DNA of 8,260 nucleotides, from assembly GCA_050330975.1 (NCBI GenBank), contig JBHJHK010000108.1, positions 1-8,260 of the forward strand. The letters run 5' to 3'. The notes beneath the pieces are model-generated. The model searched no databases and was not told where the DNA came from. It saw only the letters and a program-made list of their open reading frames with translations. The stretch comes from JBHJHK01 sp050330975. GTDB lineage: Bacteria > Pseudomonadota > Gammaproteobacteria > Competibacterales > Competibacteraceae. Shown here one piece after another: positions 1 through 6,300 of this stretch (positions within the stretch are counted from its first letter, which is position 1; every line of letters begins with the position of its first letter). The position numbers and the translations under genes are program-made.

Positions 1-2413
1 GGGCGGCCTCGGCCTCCTGGGGCCCGGGGGCCTCGAGGATGGCGGGGCGAAACGCCAAAGCCCGCCACAGGACGAGGCAGATGTGGGGCACGTTGGGGCA
101 GCGGAGCCGCAGGAGGATGGAAAACCCCTCGTAGCGCACCGCTTTGGCATCGACGCCGTCGCCCTGGACGTCGCCTAGGGCGTTGAAGATCTTCATGGCC
201 CCGGAGACCACGGTGTTGTACTGGTGGCGCTCAAAGTCGGCCAATGCCTGGCGCAGGGCGTCGTGGATGGCAAAGCGCGCGTCGGCAAAAGCCGCCTTGG
301 CCGACGCTTGGGGAGCGGGGCCGGCGGCGGCCACAAGGCCCTCGCCGTGGTCGACGGCGTAGCTCCACACCCGCTGTAGGAAGCGGTGGGACCCCTGGAC
401 GGCGCTGTCGTTCCACTCCAGGCTCTGGTCCGGCGGGGCGGTGAACATGGTGTAGAGGCGCACGGTGTCGGCGCCAAAGCGCTCGATGAGCTCCTGGGGG
501 TCGACGCCGTTGTTCTTGGACTTGGACATCTTTTCCACCCCACCCACGGTGACGGGGGAGCCGTCGGCGAGTAACACCGCCGATATCACCCGGCCCCGTT
601 CATCCCGCTCCACTTCCACGTCCCGGGCATTGTAGTGGGTGAGGTGCCCAGCTTCGTCATGGCGGTAGAAGGTCTGGGCCTCCACCATCCCCTGGGTGAG
701 GAGCCTTTTAAAGGGCTCGTCACCTTTGGCGAGCCCCAGATCCCGCAACAGCTTGTGGTAGAACCGGGCGTAGAGGAGGTGGAGGATGGCGTGCTCAATG
801 CCGCCGATGTAGAGGTCCACGGGCAACCAGTAGTGGGCCCGGTGGTCGAGCATGGCGGTGTCGTTGTCGGGGCAACAAAACCGGGCGTAGTACCACGACG
901 ACTCCATAAAGGTGTCGAAGGTATCGGTCTCCCGGGTGGCGGGCTCGCCGGTTTCGGGGTCGGTGGCGGCGATAAAGGACGGCAATTGCTTCCACGGCGA
1001 ACCGCTGGCGGTGAGGGCCACGTCTTCGGGGAGCACCACGGGGAGTTCCCCATCGGGGGTGGCCACCGGACCCCTCTGGGTGTTGATCACCGGGATGGGG
1101 GCCCCCCAGTAGCGCTGGCGGGACACCAACCAGTCCCGCAAGCGGAAGTTCACCCGCCGCTCGCCACAGCCCTTGGCCTCCAGGTCTTTGGCGATGGCGT
1201 CAAAGGCCCTCGGAAAATCCAAGCCATCGTAGGGGCCGGAATTGACCACCACGCCGTCTTTGGTGACAAAGGCCTCGACCTCCAGATCACAAAACCCATC
1301 CCCACCGGGCTTGGGGGCCACCACCTGGCGGATGGGCAGGCCGTATTTGCGGGCGAATTCGAAATCCCGCTGGTCGTGGCCGGGCACCGCCATGACGGCG
1401 CCGGTGCCATAGCCCATGAGGACGAAGTTGGCACTCCACACCGGAATCCTCTCGCCGCTCAAGGGATGGATCGCCTCCACCCCCAAGGGCACCCCGCGCT
1501 TTTCCGCGGTCTCGATGGAGGCCTCGTCCACCGCCCCCTGGCGGCAGTCGTCGACAAAGGCCTGGATCTCGGGGTTCCGGGTGGCCACCGCCAGGGCCAA
1601 GGGGTGCTCGGCGGCCACGGCCATGTAGGTCACCCCCATGATGGTATCGGGGCGGGTGGTGTAGATGCGCAAGACGGTGACGTCGGCCCCGGGAACGGGA
1701 TCCGCCAGGGCGAAGTCGGCCTCCACACCCTCGGAGCGGCCGATCCAGTTGCGCTGCATGGTCTTGACCGACTCGGGCCAATCCAAGTGGTCCAGGTCGT
1801 CGAGGAGTTCTTGGGCGTAGGCGGTGATGCGCAAAAACCACTGGGGGATTTCCCGGCGCTCCACCAACGCCCCCGACCGCCAGCCCCGGCCGTCGATGAC
1901 CTGTTCGTTGGCCAACACCGTCTGGTCCACCGGGTCCCAGTTGACCACGGCATTTTTCTTGTAAGCCAACCCCTTTGCCAACAAGCGGGTGAACAACCAC
2001 TGCTCCCAGCGGTAGTAGTCGGGGCGGCAGGTGGCCAGCTCCCGGCGCCAGTCATAGCCGTAGCCCAGCCGCTGGAGCTGACCCTTCATGTAGGCGATAT
2101 TTTGGTAGGTCCAGGCGGCCGGATGGAGGTTATTTTTGATGGCCGCCCCCTCGGCGGGCAGCCCAAAGGCGTCCCAACCCATGGGTTGAAGGACGTTTTT
2201 GCCCAGCATGCGCTGGTAGCGGGCCACCACATCGCCGATGGTGTAGTTGCGCACGTGCCCCATGTGGAGCTTGCCACTGGGGTAGGGAAACATGCACAAG
2301 CAGTAAAATTTCTCCCGACTGGGATCTTCGTCGACCTGGAAGACGGCGTGGGTCTCCCAATGGCGTTGGGCGCTTTGCTCGACGTCAGAGGGGCGATAGA
2401 CGGGATCGATCAC
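1..2413 (-). CDS. leuS: Leucyl-tRNA synthetase (LeuRS), 3' end cut by window edge
   Basis: Class I aminoacyl-tRNA synthetase that charges tRNA(Leu) with leucine in the cytoplasm. I translated the minus strand codon by codon and found one uninterrupted frame of 804 codons that follows E. coli LeuRS throughout. Visible landmarks: HMGH at residues 50-53 (HIGH signature); the CP1 editing domain, with TTRPDT ending at Thr257 and GHDQRD with Asp347/Asp350; the IGGIEHAI and SSWYYAR segments; and KMSKS at 628-632. The window ends after PHIC and an APGP segment, just before the C-terminal domain, so roughly 60-70 residues are missing compared with the 860-aa E. coli enzyme. GTG 2413 was chosen as start because it gives the usual N-terminal length and no in-frame ATG lies close upstream; the ribosome site is weak (AGG, 9-nt gap). 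The zinc-knuckle cysteines of E. coli are replaced (NWDP at 158-161, GRGWRS around 175-180). Identity is secure; the exact start is less so. Confidence 0.97.
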   Translation of the reverse strand, partial: MIDPVYRPSDVEQSAQRHWETHAVFQVDEDPSREKFYCLCMFPYPSGKLHMGHVRNYTIGDVVARYQRMLGKNVLQPMGWDAFGLPAEGAAIKNNLHPAAWTYQNIAYMKGQLQRLGYGYDWRRELATCRPDYYRWEQWLFTRLLAKGLAYKKNAVVNWDPVDQTVLANEQVIDGRGWRSGALVERREIPQWFLRITAYAQELLDDLDHLDWPESVKTMQRNWIGRSEGVEADFALADPVPGADVTVLRIYTTRPDTIMGVTYMAVAAEHPLALAVATRNPEIQAFVDDCRQGAVDEASIETAEKRGVPLGVEAIHPLSGERIPVWSANFVLMGYGTGAVMAVPGHDQRDFEFARKYGLPIRQVVAPKPGGDGFCDLEVEAFVTKDGVVVNSGPYDGLDFPRAFDAIAKDLEAKGCGERRVNFRLRDWLVSRQRYWGAPIPVINTQRGPVATPDGELPVVLPEDVALTASGSPWKQLPSFIAATDPETGEPATRETDTFDTFMESSWYYARFCCPDNDTAMLDHRAHYWLPVDLYIGGIEHAILHLLYARFYHKLLRDLGLAKGDEPFKRLLTQGMVEAQTFYRHDEAGHLTHYNARDVEVERDERGRVISAVLLADGSPVTVGGVEKMSKSKNNGVDPQELIERFGADTVRLYTMFTAPPDQSLEWNDSAVQGSHRFLQRVWSYAVDHGEGLVAAAGPAPQASAKAAFADARFAIHDALRQALADFERHQYNTVVSGAMKIFNALGDVQGDGVDAKAVRYEGFSILLRLRCPNVPHICLVLWRALAFRPAILEAPGPQEAEAA

Positions 2414-2451
2414 GGAAAATGGCCTGGGGCGTTCGGGTTGTGGAGGGCCAG

Positions 2452-2480
2452 AGCATAGCGCAAAAAGCCCCTCGATCCAA
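2452..2480 (-). promoter_or_regulatory. Candidate sigma70-type promoter for leuS
   Basis: On the minus strand, TTGGAT (2480-2475) is followed by a 17-nt spacer and TATGCT (2457-2452). Both boxes are partial matches to the consensus at ideal spacing. Transcription would start near 2445, about 30 nt ahead of GTG 2413, which fits the chosen start. If real, leuS can be transcribed independently of the csp pair upstream. This is a motif match only. Confidence 0.45.
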
Positions 2481-2487
2481 TTCGAGC

Positions 2488-2501
2488 CCCGTGGCCACGG
2501 G
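2488..2501. repeat. Perfect 14-bp palindrome between csp and leuS
   Basis: CCCGTGGCCACGGG reads the same on both strands. It lies 7 nt upstream of the candidate leuS -35 box and one base from a second, longer stem-loop (2503-2529). There is no T-run on either side, so it is not a canonical intrinsic terminator. It could be an operator for leuS, part of an intergenic palindromic repeat, or an RNA structure at the 3' end of the csp transcript. Confidence 0.6.
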
Positions 2502-2502
2502 A

Positions 2503-2529
2503 CCGGCGCTGCAGGGCCGCAGACGCCGG
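2503..2529. repeat. GC-rich stem-loop (10-bp stem, one bulge) downstream of csp pair
   Basis: On the plus strand CCGGCGCTGC (2503-2512) can pair with GCAG (2519-2522) plus CGCCGG (2524-2529), with A2523 bulged and a 6-nt loop (2513-2518). It is 68 nt beyond the stop codon of the second csp gene. In a minus-strand transcript it would form a very stable hairpin, probably a 3' end or processing/stability element for csp mRNA. It lacks a U-tract, so it is annotated as a stem-loop rather than a terminator. The outer arms CCGGCG/CGCCGG recur at 7366-7388. Confidence 0.6.
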
Positions 2530-2596
2530 GACAGGAGATGTCAGTCAGCTAACAGGCTCTCCAAGGCCGCGCCCAACTGCGACGGCGGCCATGGCC

Positions 2597-2800
2597 TCAC
2601 GCCGCTTTGACGCGGGTGGCCTGGGGCCCCTTGGGGCTGAGTTGGAATTCGTATTCCACCCGTTGTCCCTCGGCCAAGGTGCGAAAGCCCTGGCCCTCGA
2701 TGACCGAGTAGTGGACAAACACGTCGCGGCCGCCGTCTTCCGGGGCGATAAACCCAAAGCCCTTGGCCTCGTTAAACCACTTCACCGTACCCATATTCAT
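2597..2800 (-). CDS. Cold-shock domain protein, second copy of tandem pair
   Basis: A 67-aa single cold-shock-domain protein (CspA family): a five-stranded beta-barrel that binds single-stranded RNA or DNA and acts as an RNA chaperone. It starts MNMGTVKWF; RNP1 KGFGFI is at residues 13-18 and RNP2 VFVHYS at 27-32, with Tyr where many members have Phe. It ends in PKGPQATRVKAA. The length is typical of the family. ATG 2800 is preferred because a strong Shine-Dalgarno (GGGGAAAGG, 2815-2807) sits 6 nt ahead; Met3 (2794) is the alternative start. The gene begins 16 nt after the stop of the upstream csp copy, so the two are surely co-transcribed. From GTVKWF onward it matches that copy at 49 of 64 residues. 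Whether it is cold-induced cannot be told from sequence, since many Csp paralogues are not. Confidence 0.95.
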   Translation of the reverse strand: MNMGTVKWFNEAKGFGFIAPEDGGRDVFVHYSVIEGQGFRTLAEGQRVEYEFQLSPKGPQATRVKAA

Positions 2801-2906
2801 GACTTGCCTTTCCCCTTCAGACCAGCTCGACTGACGTTGCATGGGGACCCTTGGGTCCCATCTCCGCTTCGAATTGTACCCGTTGTCCCTCGGCCAAGGT
2901 GCGAAA
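2658..2906. repeat. Tandem duplication: 29-bp identical blocks in the two csp genes
   Basis: Positions 2658-2686 and 2878-2906 are identical over 29 bases, 220 bp apart, at matching codons of the two csp genes (the TLAEGQRV region). Other near-identical blocks flank them, for example the GTGGACAAACACGTC segment and the codons of the GTVKWF start. The whole csp unit was therefore duplicated in tandem. The exact block may be conserved by selection or refreshed by gene conversion. Confidence 0.85.
2807..2815 (-). promoter_or_regulatory. Strong ribosome binding site of second csp gene
   Basis: GGGGAAAGG on the minus strand ends 6 nt before ATG 2800 and lies entirely in the 16-nt gap after the upstream csp stop (TGA 2819-2817). 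It fixes the start at 2800. It looks considerably stronger than the site in front of the first csp gene, suggesting independent efficient translation of the second cistron. Confidence 0.75.
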
Positions 2907-3020
2907 CCCCTGGCCGTTGATCTTGGAGTAGTGGACAAACACGTCCCGACTCCCGTCCTCAGGGGCGATGAAACCAAAACCCTTGGCCTCATCGAACCAC
3001 TTCACCGTACCAATAGTCAT
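2817..3020 (-). CDS. Cold-shock domain protein, first copy of tandem pair
   Basis: A 67-aa CspA-family nucleic-acid chaperone starting MTIGTVKWF, with RNP1 KGFGFI at residues 13-18 and RNP2 VFVHYS at 27-32, ending in PKGPHATSVELV. The start is ATG 3020; the frame is also open to a TTG one codon earlier, but ATG is the better choice. Upstream is a weak GAGG about 10 nt from the ATG in an AT-rich stretch unlike the surrounding GC-rich DNA. It is the promoter-proximal gene of the csp pair and is divergent from hrpA. The differences from the second copy cluster in the loop after RNP2 and in the C-terminal strands (an acidic EAEM segment here, EFQL in the other), which could tune binding. Family assignment is secure; the specific paralogue name is not, so no symbol is given. 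Confidence 0.95.
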   Translation of the reverse strand: MTIGTVKWFDEAKGFGFIAPEDGSRDVFVHYSKINGQGFRTLAEGQRVQFEAEMGPKGPHATSVELV

Positions 3021-3052
3021 CAAACAAAAACCTCAATCACAATATAGCGAGA

Positions 3053-3068
3053 TGCCAACGGGTTGGCA
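3053..3068. promoter_or_regulatory. Perfect 16-bp inverted repeat in csp leader
   Basis: TGCCAAC-GG-GTTGGCA: 7-bp arms with a 2-bp centre, 32 nt upstream of the first csp start codon. In a csp leader RNA it would form a hairpin with a 6-bp stem and 4-nt loop. As DNA it resembles a dimeric-repressor operator. It lies between a lone TTGACA (minus strand, 3090-3085) and a TATATT (3046-3041); those two are 38 nt apart and do not form a promoter with each other. Confidence 0.55.
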
Positions 3069-3183
3069 CTGTAAGACCCAAACTTGTCAATCGTTCCAGC
3101 AGCAGGCAGCAATGCGGCGTCACAGGAAGACGTAGGGGCATGGCGGCGTCGGCGTCGAGGGGGATTGACAGGGCTCCTTAGGT

Positions 3184-3207
3184 GATCGGTCGCCCGGGCG
3201 GCCAATC
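3184..3207. promoter_or_regulatory. 24-bp imperfect palindrome at predicted csp transcript 5' end
   Basis: The dyad is centred between 3195 and 3196. The inner ten bases (3191-3200) are a perfect CGCCCGGGCG. The arms extend to 3184 and 3207 with two mismatched pairs, one of which becomes a G-U wobble in minus-strand RNA. It begins 8 nt beyond the candidate csp -10 box, so a csp mRNA could start right at this hairpin. It could equally be a protein-binding operator at the start site. Confidence 0.45.
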
Positions 3208-3214
3208 GAGGGAG

Positions 3215-3243
3215 AAAATAGTGCAATGGCGCGCCATCCGCAA
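3215..3243 (-). promoter_or_regulatory. Candidate promoter for the csp pair
   Basis: On the minus strand, TTGCGG (3243-3238), a 17-nt spacer and TATTTT (3220-3215). The predicted start near 3207 gives a leader of about 187 nt before ATG 3020, similar in scale to the long structured 5' UTR known for E. coli cspA. The spacer contains the 12-bp palindrome at 3226-3237. The boxes are moderate matches, so this is a hypothesis. Confidence 0.35.
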
Positions 3244-3250
3244 CTAAAAT
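3222..3250 (+). promoter_or_regulatory. Candidate promoter for hrpA
   Basis: TGCAAT (3222-3227), a 17-nt spacer and a good -10 box TAAAAT (3245-3250). The -35 box is a poor match. Transcription would start near 3257, leaving a leader of about 114 nt to ATG 3371. It overlaps the opposing csp promoter candidate almost completely, so the two could compete for polymerase. Confidence 0.3.
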
Positions 3251-3370
3251 TCGCGTGCGTCTGCAACAAATTGTCCCATTGGGGGGTCTTTGGCAGGGCA
3301 TTCTTCGCCTGTCGTTCGGCCCCAATCCCCAAAGTTCAAAGCCTTTTCCACCGCTGCCTCTGGCCATTTT

Positions 3371-6300
3371 ATGCCCGCGCCCACCCTCGATCTCGACGCC
3401 CTAGAAGCTCGCCTCGATGCTTGCCTCGGAGCCGACCGTCCCGCCTTTGGCCGCCGTATCAAGGGCTTGCGGCGACGGTTCAAGGAGCGCAAACCCATCG
3501 ACAAGGGATTGGCGCGGTTGTCCGCCGACATGATCACCTCCGCCGAGCGCCTGGAGCGGCGCAAAGCCAAAGTGATCGAACCCCGGTTTGACGACCAATT
3601 GCCCATCAATCAACGCCGGGAGGATATCGCCAAGGCCATCACCGGCCACCCGGTGGTGGTGGTGTGTGGTGAAACGGGTTCGGGCAAGACCACCCAGCTG
3701 CCCAAGATCTGCCTTGGCCTGGGCCTTGGCACCGAGGGCCTCATCGGCCACACCCAACCCCGGCGCATCGCCGCCCGCAGCGTCGCCACCCGGTTGAGCG
3801 AAGAGTTGGACAGTCCCTTGGGGGAACGGGTGGGTTACAAGGTGCGCTTTTCCGACCGGGGGGGCTTGGATGTCCTGGTGCGGCTGATGACCGATGGCAT
3901 TTTGCTGGCCGAAACCCAGGGGGATCCCCTGTTGAGCCATTACCAGGTGATCATCGTCGACGAGGCCCACGAGCGCAGCCTCAACATCGACTTTTTGCTG
4001 GGGTATCTCAAGCGCCTGCTCCCCAAACGCCCCGACCTCAAGGTGATCATCACTTCAGCGACCATCGACCCCGAGCGCTTCTCTCGCCACTTCGACGGCG
4101 CCCCCATCATCGAAGTTTCAGGGCGCACCTACCCCGTGGAGGTGCGCTATCGGCCTTTGATTCTCGAAAGCCCAGCGGCTGCCGGAGAGGACGACGAGTC
4201 GGCGGGGGAAGAAGAACGGGACCAAGAACAGGCCATTTTGGACGCCGTGGAGGAGCTCAGCCACGAGGGTCCGGGGGACATTTTGGTGTTTTTGGCCGGG
4301 GAGCGGGAAATCCGCGAGGTGGGGGACGCCCTGGCCAAGCGCCGGCTGCCCCACACCGAAATCGTGCCGTTGTTCGCCAGACTGTCGGCCGCCGAGCAAA
4401 ACCGGGTATTCCAGCCCCACACCGGGCGGCGCATCGTCTTGGCCACCAACGTCGCCGAGACCTCGTTGACGGTGCCGGGCATCCGCTATGTCATCGACCC
4501 GGGGTATGCCCGCATCAGCCGCTACAGCCCCCGGGTCAAGGTCCAGCGCCTGCCCATCGAAAAGATCTCCCAGGCCTCGGCCAACCAGCGGGCCGGACGC
4601 TGTGGCCGGGTGGCCGAGGGCATCTGCATCCGCCTCTACAGCGAGGCGGATTTCCAAAGCCGCCCGGCCTTCACCGACCCCGAAATTCTCCGCACCAACC
4701 TGGCGGCGGTCATCCTGCAGATGGAAGCCCTGGAGCTTGGGGCGGTGGAGGATTTCCCCTTCCTCGAACCCCCGGACAGCCGCTTGATCGGCGATGGCTA
4801 CAGGCTGCTCTTCGAACTCCAGGCCGTGGATCAACGCCAGCACATCACACCCTTGGGGCAAAAACTGGCCCGGCTGCCCATCGACCCCCGGCTGGGCAGG
4901 ATGGTGCTGGCCGGAGCCGCCGAGGGGGCGTTGGAGGAAACCCTGGTGATCGCCAGCGCCCTGGCGGTCCAAGACCCCCGAGAGCGGCCCTTGGACCGCC
5001 AGCAGGCGGCCGACGAGCGCCATCGGCGCTTTGCCGACGAACAGTCGGACTTCGCCGCCCTCCTCAACCTGTGGCGCTACGCCGAGGAATGCCGGACGAC
5101 CTTGACTCAAAACCAGTGGCGTCAGCGCTGCCGAGAGGAGTTTTTGTCCTTTGTGCGCCTGCGGGAGTGGCGGGACCTCAAACTCCAGCTCCAGGAGCAG
5201 GCGGCGGAGCTCAAGCTCAAGGCCGGCGCTGCCTCGGCGGAATCCACCGCCGTCCACCGGGCACTCCTCGCGGGGCTTTTGGACCACGTGGGCCTCAAGC
5301 AAGACCCCGAGCAGCACTTTTTGGGGGCGCGGGGACGCAAGTTCTATCTGTTTCCAGGCTCTGGGCTGTTCAAAAAGCCCCCCAAGTGGCTCATGGCCGC
5401 CGAGCTAGTGGAGACCACCCGCCTCTACGCCCGCACCTGCGCCAAGTTAGACCCCCGCTGGCTCGAAGAGCTGGCCCCCCACTTGGTGAAGCGCAGCTAT
5501 GGCGAACCCCGCTGGGAAAAGCGCCCCGCCCAGGTGGCGGCCAACGAACAGGTGACCCTGTTGGGTCTACCCATCGTCGCCAACCGCCGGGTCAACTACG
5601 GTCCCATCGACCCCCCCCTGGCCCAGCAGTTGTTTATTCGCCACGCCCTAGTGCGGGGGGAATACCAGACCGAAGGGGGCTTTGTCGACCACAATCGGCG
5701 CCTCATCGAAGAAGGCGAGGCCCTGGCGGCCAAGACCCGCCGCCGGGATGTCCTGGTGGACGAAGACACCCTCCACGCCTTCTTCGAGCAAAGACTCCCC
5801 GTCGATGTCTACAGCGGGGCGGCCTTTGAGCGCTGGCGCAAGGGGGCGGAGCGGGACAACCCCAAGGTATTGTGGATGGTCAAGGGGGACCTCATGGCCC
5901 GGGACGCCCTGGAGGTCACCGGCGACAAGTACCCCGATGCACTGTTGGTCAACGGCATCGAACTGCCCCTCAACTACCACTTCGACCCGGGGGGCAAGGC
6001 CGACGGCATCACCGTGATGGTGCCCTTGGCGGCCCTCAATCAAGTGGATCCCCGGCGTTTGGAGTGGCTGGTGCCGGGGCTGTTGCCCGAGCGGATGACG
6101 GCGCTGCTGAAGTCCCTCCCCAAGTCCCTGCGGCGCTCCTTTGTGCCAGTGCCCGACTACGTCCAGGCCCTAGTTGAAGCCCTGCCCCCCCAGGACAAGG
6201 CGTTGACGGCCGCCATGGCCGAGCGGCTCCAGGCCATGACGGGGGTGAAGGTCCCAGAAGAGGCCTGGAACCCCGCCGCCATCCCAGAGCACCTGCACTT

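Larger units (their letters stand above)
3021..3370. other. Divergent csp/hrpA intergenic control region
   Basis: These 350 bp separate the csp pair (minus) from hrpA (plus). I find no credible gene: short open frames cross it on both strands but have no recognisable product or ribosome site. It holds overlapping candidate promoters (3215-3250), a 12-bp palindrome ATGGCGCGCCAT (3226-3237), a 24-bp imperfect palindrome (3184-3207) and a 16-bp perfect inverted repeat (3053-3068). A strong Shine-Dalgarno-like TAAGGAG on the minus strand (3180-3174) has no start codon at a useful distance. The stretch next to the csp start (3021-3050) is conspicuously AT-rich. Confidence 0.7.

Noticed and set aside
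635..2458. A 607-codon open frame on the plus strand
   Set aside because: It lies antisense to leuS, whose minus-strand frame matches LeuRS residue by residue. The open frame is a by-product of GC-rich codon choice; its product is low-complexity with no recognisable domain.
2587..2596. GGCCATGGCC palindrome just after the second csp stop
   Set aside because: Ten GC-rich bases with no loop or T-run are expected by chance here. The stronger stem-loops at 2488-2529 are better candidates for an RNA end.
2597..2992. Longer 131-codon version of the second csp gene, running back across the first
   Set aside because: The extra 64 codons are an out-of-frame reading of the first csp gene. The strong ribosome site and the family length both place the start at 2800.
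3041..3090. TTGACA (3090-3085) and TATATT (3046-3041) as a csp promoter
   Set aside because: They are 38 nt apart, far from the usual 16-18 nt, and neither has a suitable partner at correct spacing.
3165..3170. TTGACA on the plus strand as an hrpA -35 box
   Set aside because: No -10-like hexamer occurs 16-18 nt downstream, where the sequence is GC-rich.
3290..3370. TTG start giving hrpA 27 extra residues
   Set aside because: The extra residues match nothing in HrpA, while ATG 3371 aligns with the E. coli N-terminus.
4118..5317. A 399-codon open frame on the minus strand inside hrpA
   Set aside because: The plus-strand hrpA frame is fully conserved across this stretch, and the antisense product shows no family features.
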